Notes: a model not told the origin generated them from the sequence alone. Shown: positions 16,023 through 25,265, counted from the first letter of the stretch. The stretch: DNA of 64,000 bases from Nocardia jinanensis (GCF_014645735.1 NZ_BMMH01000008.1:124001-188000), one strand, 5' to 3'. Translations and numbers: made by a program.

Positions 16023-16943
16023 TCACCAATCGGCGATGGTCCCGGCCCGTTCGATACCCCGATCGACCATCGCGATGATCTCGGGAACAGACTCCGACGC
16101 CGACATCCGTACGCCGTCAAGCGAATTCACTCGTGCGGCGAGGGTCACACTGCTGAGCATCCAGATGCTGTCGCAGTCGAAGAGATCGGCGGTGAACAAC
16201 GGTTCGTAGCGGCAGTCGTAACCGCGGCGCTCGGCCTCGGAGTACAACGCCCGCTGGGTGACCCCCGGCAGCACACCGTTTTTCGCCGGCGGGGTGATCA
16301 GCTGCTTGCCCCGGGCGATCACCACTGTCGAGCGTGGGCCCTCCAGCACGCGATGTTCGGTACTGGTGAAGATGACATCGTCGGCGCCCATCCGGGCCGC
16401 GAACCGCAGCGCGGCCATATTGGTCGCGTAGGACAGGGTTTTCGCGCCGAGCAGTTGCCAGGGTGCCGCCTGGGCGAGGTCGATCGAGATACCCCGGGTC
16501 AACGTGACCACCGCGACACCCTCGGATCTGGCCGCGGCCACCCGCTCCCCCAGACCCGTGACCATCACGAAAGTCGTGGGAACCGGAACCGCCTCGGACA
16601 GCTCACCCGAACGCAGCCCCGCCTTGGGGCCGCCGAGCGCGCTCTCCCGCCCGCGGGTCAGCACCAGGCGCATGACCCCTTCTTCTTCGCTGCCCCATTC
16701 CTTGGCCGCGGTCTCGGTCGCGTTCCGCCACCGCGCCAGATCGGGTTCGGGTAGATCGAGTGCCTTGGCGGAGCGGCGCAGCCGGGCAAGATGGAAATCG
16801 AGCGCGCAGACCGTGCCACCGCGGATCAGAACCGTTTCGAAAATCCCGTCGCCACGCAGGACGCCGATATCGTCGGCATACAACAACGGCTGGTCCGCGT
16901 CGCGGACCTCGCCGTCGAGTGTTACAAGAACTCGATCCACCAT
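16023..16943 (-). CDS. Class IV PLP enzyme, aminodeoxychorismate lyase-like
   Basis: 306 aa. It has the fold-type IV aminotransferase/lyase pattern: GDGIFETVLIRGGTV at the N-terminus, PLP lysine in LLGAKTLSYATNM, and a STVVIARGKQL / PGVTQRAL phosphate-binding region. It is syntenic with Rv0812, thought to supply p-aminobenzoate for folate (PabC), but branched-chain or D-amino-acid transaminase activity cannot be excluded from sequence. ATG 16943 is chosen: TACGCT (16956-16951) lies 7 nt before it, a leaderless start. The next gene on that side is divergent. Confidence 0.85.
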   Translation of the reverse strand: MVDRVLVTLDGEVRDADQPLLYADDIGVLRGDGIFETVLIRGGTVCALDFHLARLRRSAKALDLPEPDLARWRNATETAAKEWGSEEEGVMRLVLTRGRESALGGPKAGLRSGELSEAVPVPTTFVMVTGLGERVAAARSEGVAVVTLTRGISIDLAQAAPWQLLGAKTLSYATNMAALRFAARMGADDVIFTSTEHRVLEGPRSTVVIARGKQLITPPAKNGVLPGVTQRALYSEAERRGYDCRYEPLFTADLFDCDSIWMLSSVTLAARVNSLDGVRMSASESVPEIIAMVDRGIERAGTIADW

Positions 16944-17120
16944 GCGCACGAGCGTAGGCCAACACCGCCCGCCATGACGGACAGAAAGCCGGGCAGCTCG
17001 GACAATGTCTCCTCGATGCCGCACTCCGCTACCGCAAGTGACCGTTCGGGTCCACCATTTCGATCGAACCGGTTCCGGTGTGGCCCGGTGGGCGCGGCCC
17101 AGCGGAGCCCATCAACAGAC

Positions 17121-17225
17121 CGCGCACGGCTGAGGCGAAGGCCGCGGTACGCAGAACGCGCACGGCTGGAGCGGAGGCGGAGGTACGCAGAACGCGCACG
17201 GCTGGAGCGGAGGCGGAGGTACGCC
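17121..17225 (+). repeat. 36-bp minisatellite, three units
   Basis: TACGCAGAACGCGCACGGCT repeats with a 36-bp period (TAC at 17148, 17184 and 17220). The first unit is diverged (GAGGCGAAGGCCGCGG) and the last two are identical. The array ends at the -10 box of the SCP-like gene, so copy number could alter its upstream region. Plus-frame translation gives a repeated RLERRRRYAERA peptide, judged not coding. The rest of 16944-17120 holds only the pabC-side promoter. Confidence 0.9.
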
Positions 17226-17231
17226 TAAGGT
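17226..17231 (+). promoter_or_regulatory. -10 box of SCP-like gene
   Basis: TAAGGT lies 6 nt before ATG 17238, a leaderless arrangement. It begins one base after the 36-bp repeat array. Confidence 0.55.
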
Positions 17232-17237
17232 CGGGCA

Positions 17238-17645
17238 ATGGCGCGACGAACGGATATCGACCCGGGCGTGGTGCGAGCCGCGGTGACGGCGGTCCGGGAT
17301 TGGCTGCTCGACGAGTCCCGTCCGACGCCGTCCCGTGCCGATCTGGCGGCGGCGGTCCGCGGTACCGCACGAGCGCTGGCCGCGGCCGCCCCCGGACATT
17401 CGGTGGAGGTGCGGGTCCCGCCCTTCGTCGCGGTGCAGTGCATAGAAGGGCCCCGGCACACTCGCGGCACCCCGCCCAACGTCGTGGAAACCGATCCGCG
17501 GACCTGGCTGCTGCTGGCGACCGGACTACAGGATCTCGCGGCGGCCGTCGCCGCGGGCACAGTGGAGGCCTCCGGTAGCCGGGCCCCCGAGATCGGCCGC
17601 TGGCTGCCGCTGGTCCCCATACGCCCCGGCGAAGACCGACCGTAG
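17238..17645 (+). CDS. Sterol-carrier-family-like small protein (SCP_3 type)
   Basis: 135 aa, no membrane segment. It looks like the bacterial sterol-carrier-like family found near ygfZ/purM in mycolata: PGHSVEVRVPPFVAVQCIEG, ETDPRTWLLLATG, and a C-terminal GRWLPLVPI. Ligand and role are unknown; the family name rests on homology recalled, not on a ligand motif. The ATG follows a TAAGGT box by 6 nt. ygfZ starts 65 nt downstream with its own promoter. Confidence 0.75.
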   Translation: MARRTDIDPGVVRAAVTAVRDWLLDESRPTPSRADLAAAVRGTARALAAAAPGHSVEVRVPPFVAVQCIEGPRHTRGTPPNVVETDPRTWLLLATGLQDLAAAVAAGTVEASGSRAPEIGRWLPLVPIRPGEDRP

Positions 17646-17697
17646 CCCGAATCGCCTGGTCAACCCCCCGCTGATGCGCGACCGGGCGATGAGCTCC

Positions 17698-17703
17698 TAG
17701 AGT
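17698..17703 (+). promoter_or_regulatory. -10 box of ygfZ
   Basis: TAGAGT lies 7 nt before GTG 17711 and decides that start over the in-frame GTG at 17702, which overlaps the box. Confidence 0.6.
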
Positions 17704-17710
17704 GGACGCT

Positions 17711-18826
17711 GTGTCCGCGCTCGCCGCACCCAGCCCTGTCCTCGCAGTACCGGGAGCCGTCGCGGCCCCACCCGGTTCTCCGGACGAATCCGTCCCCTGG
17801 CATTACGGTGACCCACTCGGCGAACAGCGTGCCGCGACCGAGCGGGTGGCGATCGTGGATCGCTCCCACCGTTTCGTGCTCAGCGTGACCGGCGCCGAAC
17901 GGCTCAGCTGGTTGCACACCATCACCAGCCAGCACATCACCGAACTGGGTGACGGCCGCTCCGCGGAGAATCTGGACCTCGACCTCAACGGCCGGGTCCT
18001 GCACCATTTCGTGCTCACCGAACTGGACTCGACGGTGTGGATCGATACCGAAGCCGACCGGGGTCCCGGGCTGCTGGATTTCCTCACCAAAATGGTGTTC
18101 TGGGCCGACGCTCAGCCGCGCGCGGCGGCCGATCACGCGGTACTGAGCCTGATCGGGCCGCGCGCCCATACGCTGATCGGCGCACTGGGTATCGACCGGT
18201 TGCCCGATACCTACGAGGCACTCGCGATACCCGCCGGTGGCTTCCTACGACGGATGCCCTGGCCTTCCCCCGACTCCTTCGATCTGATCCTGCCCCGCGA
18301 CCAGCTCATGTCCCGGTGGAGCGAACTGACCGCCGCCGGCGCCGAACCGGCCGGATCGTGGGCCTACGAGGCGCTGCGGGTGGCGGCCGTCCGGCCCCGG
18401 ATCGGACTCGATACCGACGAGCGCACCATTCCCCATGAGGTGAACTGGATCGGAGGGCCGGACGAGCACGGCGCCGTCCACCTGGACAAGGGCTGCTACC
18501 GCGGCCAGGAAACCGTGGCCCGGGTGCACAACCTCGGCAAACCACCGCGGCGGTTGGTCCTGCTGCACCTGGACGGCTCCGCCGACGAGCGGCCCGCCCC
18601 CGGCGAACCGATCACCGCGGGTGGCCGCGCGGTCGGCGTCCTCGGTACGACGATCGACCACTACGAGCTCGGCCCCATCGCCCTGGCCCTGGTCAAACGG
18701 TCGGTTCCCGCCGACACCCAGCTCACTGTGGGCAGCACGGCCGCGGCCATCGACCCCGATTCGTTGGTCACAGACGATGCCCCGCAGGCCGGCCGCCGCG
18801 CCGTCGAACGGCTCCGTGGCCGCTGA
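17711..18826 (+). CDS. ygfZ: Folate-binding protein YgfZ (GcvT-like)
   Basis: 371 aa. It has the GcvT aminomethyltransferase-like fold and the diagnostic YgfZ motif KGCYRGQETVARVHNLGKPPR (K-G-C-Y-x-G-Q-E). YgfZ binds tetrahydrofolate and supports assembly or repair of iron-sulfur clusters; it is the ortholog by place of Rv0811c. The GTG start at 17711 is chosen from the leaderless promoter. The gene is followed 34 nt later by a MOSC protein, itself often linked to sulfur carrier chemistry, so a shared Fe-S/sulfur theme is likely. Confidence 0.92.
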   Translation: MSALAAPSPVLAVPGAVAAPPGSPDESVPWHYGDPLGEQRAATERVAIVDRSHRFVLSVTGAERLSWLHTITSQHITELGDGRSAENLDLDLNGRVLHHFVLTELDSTVWIDTEADRGPGLLDFLTKMVFWADAQPRAAADHAVLSLIGPRAHTLIGALGIDRLPDTYEALAIPAGGFLRRMPWPSPDSFDLILPRDQLMSRWSELTAAGAEPAGSWAYEALRVAAVRPRIGLDTDERTIPHEVNWIGGPDEHGAVHLDKGCYRGQETVARVHNLGKPPRRLVLLHLDGSADERPAPGEPITAGGRAVGVLGTTIDHYELGPIALALVKRSVPADTQLTVGSTAAAIDPDSLVTDDAPQAGRRAVERLRGR

Positions 18827-18860
18827 CCGGCACTCGACGATGAGCCGAGAGGAGAACGTC

Positions 18861-19550
18861 ATGCGGGTCGGCGACACCGGGCGAGTACTGGCCGCATGTG
18901 TCGTGCACGCCGATCTGGACGTGCCCGGCCGGGTCGGGCGCAGCGCCATCGACAAACGGCCGGTGCCGGGACGGGTGCGAGCCGGACGGCTGGGCCTCGA
19001 CGGCGACCACGTATGCAACACCCGCGACCACGGCGGCATCCACCAAGCGGTCTATGGCTACGCCGAGGAGGACGCGCGGACCTGGTCGGCCGAACTCGGA
19101 CGCACTCTCGCTCCCGGCTGGTTCGGGGAGAACCTGCGGATCTCCGGCCTCCCGCTCAGCGATGCGGTACTCGGCGCGCGCTGTCTCGTCGGCGGCGCGC
19201 TGTTCGAGGTCAGCGCACCCCGGGTGCCGTGCGCCACCTTCGGGCACTGGTCCGGCGAACGGCAGTGGGTGCGCCGCTTCGCCCTGCGGGCGGACACGGG
19301 ATGCTATTTCCGGGTCCTGACCGAAGGCGAGCTGGGCGCCGGCGACCGGGTCGAGGTCGTCCACGTCCCCGACCACGGCATCACCGTCCGCGATGTGTTC
19401 ACCGGTGCCGATCCCGAACGGCTCGAGTATCTGCTCACCGCCGAACCCACTGTCTCCGACGAGGTCCGCGCACAGATTGCCCGCCACACCCGACGCCGCG
19501 CGGCCACCGCGGTGAGCGGGCCGACCCCGGAACAGGAGGCGACCGGATGA
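18861..19550 (+). CDS. MOSC domain protein (YiiM-like)
   Basis: 229 aa. MOSC core: LGLDGDHVCNTRDHGGIHQAVYGYAEED, GWFGENLRISGLP, and PRVPCATFGHW with the conserved Cys that defines the domain. MOSC proteins bind sulfur or molybdenum cofactor and detoxify or carry sulfur adducts (YiiM acts on N-hydroxylated bases). ATG 18861 follows GAGGAGAA by 6 nt; ATG 18840 is an in-frame alternative. The stop overlaps the asparaginase ATG by 4 bp, so it is the first of a coupled pair. Confidence 0.9.
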   Translation: MRVGDTGRVLAACVVHADLDVPGRVGRSAIDKRPVPGRVRAGRLGLDGDHVCNTRDHGGIHQAVYGYAEEDARTWSAELGRTLAPGWFGENLRISGLPLSDAVLGARCLVGGALFEVSAPRVPCATFGHWSGERQWVRRFALRADTGCYFRVLTEGELGAGDRVEVVHVPDHGITVRDVFTGADPERLEYLLTAEPTVSDEVRAQIARHTRRRAATAVSGPTPEQEATG

Positions 19551-20512
19551 GCGTCGATCTGGTCGAGGTGATGCGCTCGGGGTTCCGGGAATGTGTGCAC
19601 CGGGGCTCGGTGGCGATCATCGGGTCCGACGGCGAACCGACCTTCGAAACCGGCTCGGTGCACGTGCCGATCTATCCGCGATCCACGAACAAACCCCTGC
19701 AGGCGCTCACCCTGCTGAAACTCGGATTCGCCCCCGTCGACGATGCGGAATTGGCCATCGCGACCGCCTCGCATACCGGCGAACCCGAACATATCGAACT
19801 GGTCGAACGACTGCTGGATCGTTTCGGATTCGGCGAAGACGACCTGGCCTGCCCGCCCGACCTGCCCGGTGACGAGCAGACCCGGGCCGGGGTGCTCTAC
19901 CGCGGCGAGAAACCCGCCAAGCGTTATATGAACTGCTCCGGCAAACACGCCGCCATGCTGGCGGCCTGCGCGCTGAACGACTGGCCGGTCACCGGCTACA
20001 CCGAAATCACCCACCCGCTACAGCAGGCGATACTGGCCCAGATCATCGATATCACCGGGGAGCCGGAGACCGATCTCGGGATCGACGGCTGCGGACTGCC
20101 CATCGTCCCGGTATCGCTGACGAATCTGGCGCGCGCCTTCGCGACCCTGGCCACCGCCCCCGAAGGCACACCCGAACGCAGAATCGCCTCGGCGTTGCGC
20201 GCGCACCCGCGGGTGATTTCCGGCACCAACGGCCCTGATCTGCTGACGATGAACGCGGTCCCGGAACTGATCTGCAAGATCGGTGCCGACGGTGTGCACG
20301 CGGGAGCACTACCGGACGGCCGCGCCTTCGCCTACAAAATCGACGACGGCGCCGACCGCGCCAGAATCCCGCTGACCATGGCAGTCCTGCAGCGTATGGG
20401 TGTCGCCTGGTCGGACGAGCTGGCAGCCCTCGCGGCCCCACCCGTTCTGGGCGGCGGAACCCGGGTGGGTGTGATCCGCGCCATACCCGGTGCGGTTACG
20501 CCTGGCGACTGA
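19547..20512 (+). CDS. Asparaginase II family protein
   Basis: 321 aa. It belongs to the asparaginase II family first seen in Rhizobium etli: FRECVHRGSVAI, YPRSTNKPLQAL (a Ser-Thr-Asn-Lys catalytic-type motif), NCSGKHAAML, DGCGLPIVPVSL and SGTNGPDLLT. These match the family. It probably hydrolyses L-asparagine to aspartate and ammonia. Translation is coupled to the MOSC gene by ATGA. The pair is not part of the conserved Rv0811-Rv0810 block in M. tuberculosis as I remember it, so it may be a local insertion. Confidence 0.9.
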   Translation: MSVDLVEVMRSGFRECVHRGSVAIIGSDGEPTFETGSVHVPIYPRSTNKPLQALTLLKLGFAPVDDAELAIATASHTGEPEHIELVERLLDRFGFGEDDLACPPDLPGDEQTRAGVLYRGEKPAKRYMNCSGKHAAMLAACALNDWPVTGYTEITHPLQQAILAQIIDITGEPETDLGIDGCGLPIVPVSLTNLARAFATLATAPEGTPERRIASALRAHPRVISGTNGPDLLTMNAVPELICKIGADGVHAGALPDGRAFAYKIDDGADRARIPLTMAVLQRMGVAWSDELAALAAPPVLGGGTRVGVIRAIPGAVTPGD

Positions 20513-20674
20513 GCGGCGAAACATCGGCAAACCGGTCCGTCGAACCGGCGGATAGCCGACTCGTGGAAGCGCGACGGCCGGACACGCGCTAAAGTGTCTG
20601 TCAGGAAGATATTAATTCGAACGGGGCCGCCACCAATCCCCAGGCCGCCCCGCTGTGACGCGAGGGGGTCAGCC

Positions 20675-20884
20675 ATGGGCCGTGGCCGGGCTAAGGCAAA
20701 GCAGACCAAGGTTGCACGCGAGTTGAAGTACAGCTCGCCGTCGACCGACTTCTCGAGCCTTCAGCGCGAGCTTTCCGGTAGCGACAACGCCTATCCCGGT
20801 GGTGTCCTCTCGGATGAGCACGACGCGGACGACTCGTTGCCCAAGTGGGACGACGAAGATAAGTACGACGACTGGCGCCGCTGA
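20675..20884 (+). CDS. DUF3073 small acidic protein
   Basis: 69 aa. The N-terminus is basic (MGRGRAKAKQTKVARELKY) and the C-terminus strongly acidic (DEHDADDSLPKWDDEDKYDDW), the standard DUF3073 layout and length (Rv0810c ortholog by place). Cytosolic, function unknown. GAGGGGG lies 9 nt before the ATG; a TAAAGT box lies at 20590-20595. A hairpin terminator follows at 20902. Confidence 0.93.
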   Translation: MGRGRAKAKQTKVARELKYSSPSTDFSSLQRELSGSDNAYPGGVLSDEHDADDSLPKWDDEDKYDDWRR

Positions 20885-20901
20885 CCAGATGTATACGCTC
20901 G

Positions 20902-20926
20902 GGGGAGGCTGCAGGGCCTCCCCTTT
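20902..20926 (+). terminator. Terminator after DUF3073 gene
   Basis: GGGGAGGC (20902-20909)/GCCTCCCC (20916-20923) is an 8-bp stem followed by TTT, 18 nt after the stop. Confidence 0.8.
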
Positions 20927-21042
20927 GACCGTTGACGCCGGTTCGCGCCGTTTCCTGCTGGTTTTCCCGGCGGTGGACGACGTGAACCGGCGACCCGGTC
21001 CGGAACGCAGCATCTGATCACGGCACCGCAGCAGAACGAACG

Positions 21043-21061
21043 GGCGGCCCATCGGGCCGCC
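21043..21061. terminator. Hairpin between convergent transcription units
   Basis: Perfect stem GGCGGCCC/GGGCCGCC with loop ATC. It is probably a second stop signal in the 20885-21237 gap, which otherwise holds no gene. Confidence 0.5.
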
Positions 21062-21182
21062 TGCTCGTCGAACCGGCGTTTTACGGCTCGCTGGCCCGGG
21101 TTCGCCCCGGGTGGTATTCGACCTCCGGTGCACAACCGGCGACAGAACACGATCACACGCCGGAATACACCGCGGAAACACA

Positions 21183-21221
21183 ACGGCCGGAACGCCTTCG
21201 TAGAGAAGGCGAACCGGCCGT
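21183..21221 (-). terminator. Terminator of purM
   Basis: ACGGCCGG (21183-21190)/CCGGCCGT (21214-21221) with inner CGCCTTC/GAAGGCG gives a 15-bp stem with one AA/AA mismatch. On the minus strand it is followed by GTTGTGTTT. It starts 17 nt after the purM stop. Confidence 0.8.
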
Positions 21222-21237
21222 CGCGGCATCCATGGGA

Positions 21238-22317
21238 TCAGAAGCGCGGATGATCGCCCAGCAGAACCGCACGCGGGGCATCCACATCCTTGGCCTTCTT
21301 CACGCTGCCCAGCGTCCAGCATTCGATATGGCGGGCGGTCAGCACCGCCAGCGCGCGATCGACATCCTCGGGCGCCACCACGGCGACCATTCCGACGCCC
21401 ATATTGAACGTCTTCTCCATCTCCACCCGGTCCACCCGGCCGCGCTGCGCGATCATCTTGAAAACCGGTGCCGGATTCCAGGTCCCGCGGTCGAGTTCGG
21501 CCACCAGCCCCGCGGGCAACACCCGGGCAAGGTTCGCGGCCAGGCCGCCGCCGGTGATATGCGAGAAGGTCCGCACATCGGTCTCGGCTATCAACGCCAG
21601 GCAATCCTTGGCATAGATACGGGTCGGCTCCAGCAACTCCTCACCGAGAGTGCGGCCGAACTCCTCCACATGCCCCGTCAGCGCCATCCGGTCGATCTCC
21701 AGCAGCACCTTGCGCGCCAGACTGTAGCCGTTGGAATGCAATCCGGACGAGCCCATGGCGATGACCACGTCACCCGGACGGACCCGGTCGGGCCCGAGCA
21801 GATCATCGGCCTCGACCACACCGACCCCGGTCGCCGACAGATCGTAATCCTGAGCACCCATCATCCCCGGATGCTCGGCCGTCTCACCACCCAGCAACGC
21901 GCATCCGGCACGGACACACCCCTCGGCGATACCCGCCACCAGCTCGGCCACCCGCTCCGGCACCACCTTGCCGACCGCGATGTAATCCTGCAGGAACAAC
22001 GGCTCGGCCCCGCAGACCACCAGATCGTCGACAACCATCGCCACCAGGTCCAGCCCCACGGTGTCGTGCTTGTCCAGGGCCTGCGCCACCGCGATCTTCG
22101 TACCGACCCCGTCGGTCGACGAAGCCAGCAGCGGCTCCCGATAGCTCTTCTTCAGCGCGAACAATCCGGCGAAGCCACCGATCCCGCCCTGCACCTCGGG
22201 ACGGCTCGCCTTGCGCGCCAGCGGGGCGAACAACTCGACAGCCCGGTCACCGGCCTCGATATCCACTCCAGCTGCGGCATAGGACGCACCGGCACCGGTG
22301 GGGTTCTGCTCAGTCAT
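21238..22317 (-). CDS. purM: Phosphoribosylformylglycinamidine cyclo-ligase PurM
   Basis: 359 aa. It closes FGAM to AIR with ATP in de novo purine synthesis. Motifs: STDGVGTKIAVAQ (ATP/substrate loop), CALLGGETAEHPGMM, SGLHSNGYSLAR and ITGGGLAANLARVLP. I use ATG 22317 (MTEQNPTG); the TTG at 22335 is less likely. It lies downstream of purF on the same strand with repeat R4 between, as in the mycobacterial order Rv0808-Rv0809. Confidence 0.95.
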   Translation of the reverse strand: MTEQNPTGAGASYAAAGVDIEAGDRAVELFAPLARKASRPEVQGGIGGFAGLFALKKSYREPLLASSTDGVGTKIAVAQALDKHDTVGLDLVAMVVDDLVVCGAEPLFLQDYIAVGKVVPERVAELVAGIAEGCVRAGCALLGGETAEHPGMMGAQDYDLSATGVGVVEADDLLGPDRVRPGDVVIAMGSSGLHSNGYSLARKVLLEIDRMALTGHVEEFGRTLGEELLEPTRIYAKDCLALIAETDVRTFSHITGGGLAANLARVLPAGLVAELDRGTWNPAPVFKMIAQRGRVDRVEMEKTFNMGVGMVAVVAPEDVDRALAVLTARHIECWTLGSVKKAKDVDAPRAVLLGDHPRF

Positions 22318-22399
22318 TGTCGGGGAAAGCTCCAAACCGAATCAGCGGATAATTGCCTGCTCAGAGTTTATGGCGTCGGCTCGGACGGCGGGGGGGCGG

Positions 22400-22550
22400 G
22401 CTGTGTTTATTTGCCCCGCCTTCGGCGGGGCGGGGTCGGGGCCCTATTAACCCCGGTTCTTCACTCCTGCGCTCAGTCGCTGCGCTCCTTCGCTTCGTCG
22501 CTCCAGAACCGGGGCGGGCCCCGACCGCGGATGTGGACCATCAGAAGGTA
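22400..22550 (+). repeat. Interspersed hairpin repeat, copy R4
   Basis: Nearly identical to R1 and R2: GCTGTGTTTATTT, GCCCCGCC/GGCGGGGC hairpin, GGTCGGGGCCCTATTAA, inner arms CCCCGGTTCT and AGAACCGGGG, GGGCCCCGACC, tail ATGTGGACCATC. It lies between purF and purM. The remaining 22551-22657 shows no gene. Confidence 0.85.
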
Positions 22551-22657
22551 GTGAAGGGACAGGCGAGTCGGAGGTCGGTGGTGGGCCACACCCTTTACGG
22601 CCAGGGCCAGATCTCACCTTGATACAGGATCCCACTCCGATTGATCCGACACCTACT

Positions 22658-24256
22658 TCAGGGGCGGCTGAGGGCGCTGGCGTTGGCGTTCTCGGTGAGG
22701 ACCCGGGACTGGGAGCGGCCGCCGAATTCCAGCAGGTTCTTGCCGATAGCGGCCTCGGTGGGCAGCGGGATCGGGTAGTCGCCGTCGAAACAGGCACAAC
22801 ACAGGCGAGTGCGGGGCTGTTCGGTGGCGGCGACCATGCCGTCGATCGAGATGTAGCCGAGGGTGTCGGCGCCGATGGAGCGGCGGACACCCTCCACCAT
22901 GTCGTGCATCGCGTCCGGGTCGGTGGACGGGCCGCCGGCACCAGCGGGGTCGATGCCGGCGTTGTTGGCGACCAGTTCGGCGCGAGAGGCGAAATCGATA
23001 CCGTAGAAGCACGGCCATTTCACCGGCGGGGAGGCGATCCGGACATGGATTTCCAGGGCACCGGCTTCACGGAGCATCCGGATGAGCGCACGCTGGGTGT
23101 TGCCGCGGACGATCGAATCGTCCACCACGATGAGGCGTTTACCGCGGATCACTTCGCGCAGCGGATTGAGTTTCAACCGGATACCGAGCTGGCGGATGGT
23201 CTGGCTGGGCTGGATGAAGGTCCGGCCGACGTAGGCGTTCTTCATCAGGCCCTGTCCGTAGGGCAGGCCGGATCCCTGCGCGTAACCGACGGCGGCGGGG
23301 GTGCCTGATTCGGGGACGGGGATGACCAGGTCGGCGTCGATCGGGTGCTCGGCGGCGAGGCGGCGGCCGATATCGACGCGGGTGGCGTGGATCGAGCGCC
23401 CGGAGATCGCGCTGTCGGGGCGGGCCAGGTACACGTACTCGAAAACGCAGCCCTTCGGTTCGGGATTGGCGAATCGCGACGAGCGGACACCGTCGGCGTC
23501 GATGGCGAGCAATTCACCCGGTTCGATCTCGCGGACGAAGGAGGCTCCGACGATATCGAGGGCGGCAGTCTCGCTGGCGACCACCCAGCCACGTTCCAGG
23601 CGGCCCAGTACCAACGGGCGGACACCGTGCGGATCGCGGGCGGCGTACAGAGTGTGCTCATCCATGAACGTCAGGCAGAAGGCGCCACGCACCGTGGGCA
23701 GCAACTCCATGGCGGCCTGTTCGATACTCGAATCCGCGGACGCGTGCGCCAGTAGCGCGGTCATCACATCGGAATCGGAGGTCGCCGAGACCGCTCCGGG
23801 GCGGCCGGGGCCGGCGACCAGGCCCAGCTCACGTGCCCGGTCGGCCAGTTCGGCGGTATTGACCAGGTTGCCGTTGTGGCCGAGCGCGAGCCCGGAACCG
23901 ACGGCGGTGGTGCGGAAGATCGGCTGCGCGTTCTCCCAGGTGGTGGCTCCGGTGGTGGAATAGCGGCAGTGGCCGATGGCGACATGGCCCGGCATGGCGG
24001 CCAGGGTCTGCTCGTCGAATACCTGACTGACCAGGCCGAGATCCTTGAAGACCAGCACCTGTGAGCCGTCGGAGACCGCGATACCCGCGGCTTCCTGCCC
24101 GCGGTGTTGCAGGGCATAGAGGCCGTAGTAGGTGAGTTTGGCCACGTCCTCCCCAGGAGCCCAGACTCCGAAGACTCCGCATTCCTCGCGGGGCGGGTTC
24201 TCGGTCTCGTCGGTTGCGGTGGGATTGCTGACAGCCGGTTGGTCGGCGTGGGTCAC
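22658..24256 (-). CDS. purF: Amidophosphoribosyltransferase PurF
   Basis: 532 aa. It commits PRPP to purine synthesis by making phosphoribosylamine from glutamine. The N-terminal glutaminase nucleophile is Cys26 in REECGVFG, exposed after propeptide cleavage. The PRPP loop VVDDSIVRGNT and cysteines for a 4Fe-4S cluster (KGCVFEY, WPCFYGID, CCACFDGDYP) are present, marking the B. subtilis-type oxygen-sensitive enzyme. GTG start at 24256 with GGGAGC upstream. Followed by purM. Confidence 0.96.
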   Translation of the reverse strand: MTHADQPAVSNPTATDETENPPREECGVFGVWAPGEDVAKLTYYGLYALQHRGQEAAGIAVSDGSQVLVFKDLGLVSQVFDEQTLAAMPGHVAIGHCRYSTTGATTWENAQPIFRTTAVGSGLALGHNGNLVNTAELADRARELGLVAGPGRPGAVSATSDSDVMTALLAHASADSSIEQAAMELLPTVRGAFCLTFMDEHTLYAARDPHGVRPLVLGRLERGWVVASETAALDIVGASFVREIEPGELLAIDADGVRSSRFANPEPKGCVFEYVYLARPDSAISGRSIHATRVDIGRRLAAEHPIDADLVIPVPESGTPAAVGYAQGSGLPYGQGLMKNAYVGRTFIQPSQTIRQLGIRLKLNPLREVIRGKRLIVVDDSIVRGNTQRALIRMLREAGALEIHVRIASPPVKWPCFYGIDFASRAELVANNAGIDPAGAGGPSTDPDAMHDMVEGVRRSIGADTLGYISIDGMVAATEQPRTRLCCACFDGDYPIPLPTEAAIGKNLLEFGGRSQSRVLTENANASALSRP

Positions 24257-24591
24257 CGTGCGCTCCCTGGTAGGGCGGGTGTGGGGGCACTCGTCATTCT
24301 ACGGGTGTGTCGCGCTTGCGCGTCACCGGATCAGCACTCCGGCAGCAAGCGGTGTCTCGGGCCCCACCACCGGGAGCCGGGACCGGCGGCGAGATGGTCC
24401 AGCAAACCGCAATACCCAGTTAACCCCCCTTTCACCTGCTGAAACAGTGAGTGGTCCGGCTTTCGCGGGGACCCTGCCGGACCGCCGGGGCGATCCCCGG
24501 TGTCGCCGAGCCATAAGCCCCGCGCGCCACCCAGCGCAACGTGGGCGATATCACCCGGTAGCGCACCTCGCGTACAGGCCGCGCGCGCAGC
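24257..24591. other. Intergenic region upstream of purF
   Basis: 335 bp between the purF start and the stop of the next minus-strand gene. No ORF with protein-like composition is seen. Short inverted segments (CCGGGAGCCGGGACCGG, GGCGATCCCCGG) could terminate the upstream gene. No known purine riboswitch or PurR-like box was recognised. Confidence 0.5.
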
Positions 24592-25086
24592 TCATCTGGC
24601 GCGGCCGAGCAGGCGCCCGCCGGGCGGCAGATAACTGTCCACTTCGGCGCCGAGGTCTTTGGCGGCGGTGGCGATATCGGCGGGCGCGAGCCGGGCGTCG
24701 ACGACGAAGGGTGAGCCCGCGGTGGCGCGCCGATTCCAGGGGGGAGAGAACTCCAGATCCAGACCGATCGCCAACGCGATCTCACCGCCGTCGCGGGTGG
24801 CCGTGAAACTCAGGTTGGGTTCGGTGAAGGCCAGCCGAGCCGGACCGTGCGCCGGCTTACCGCTCGTTCCGGCCTCGGCGGCGATCCGCCGTAGCCAGTC
24901 CGCCAGTTCGACCGTGTCGTCCAGACTCAACGCCTGCCAGCGGAAGGACCAGTTCCCCTCGGGGCAGTTGGCGGTGCCGGCGATCACCAGCCAGCTGTAC
25001 CGGATTCGCGGATCGATATGTTCCGGAAACTGGTATCCGGCAACAGAGAGCTCCACGCCGTACCCATCGCTGTCGATCAATCTCAC
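24592..25086 (-). CDS. Hypothetical protein, WapI-immunity-like
   Basis: 164 aa, soluble, no signal. It begins MRLIDSDGYGVELSVAGYQFP and contains YSWLVIAGTANCPEGNWSF, WQALSLDDTVELADWL and NLSFTATRDG; the pattern DGYGVELxxxGYQFP...W followed by ELxxWL is reminiscent of WapI-type immunity proteins. The resemblance is weak evidence and no toxin gene lies beside it. GTG start, weak ribosome site. Its neighbours are purF and a CPBP protease. Function unresolved. Confidence 0.6.
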   Translation of the reverse strand: MRLIDSDGYGVELSVAGYQFPEHIDPRIRYSWLVIAGTANCPEGNWSFRWQALSLDDTVELADWLRRIAAEAGTSGKPAHGPARLAFTEPNLSFTATRDGGEIALAIGLDLEFSPPWNRRATAGSPFVVDARLAPADIATAAKDLGAEVDSYLPPGGRLLGRAR

Positions 25087-25265
25087 CGGCGAAGTGTTTC
25101 ATCATCGGGGCGATCGCGCCCGGGGTCGGCGCGGATAAGGCGGCGCTCCTGGGAAATACACACGCGCGGCGAAATTCTCGACCACCGTGACAGCGGGGCT
25201 GTCCGGGCTGCACTGCGGCGGCCACACCGCCCGTCCACAGATCGACACGAAGCCCGATGTGATCA

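Noticed and set aside
17147..17220. Minisatellite as part of a CRISPR
   Set aside because: The units are contiguous without unique spacers.
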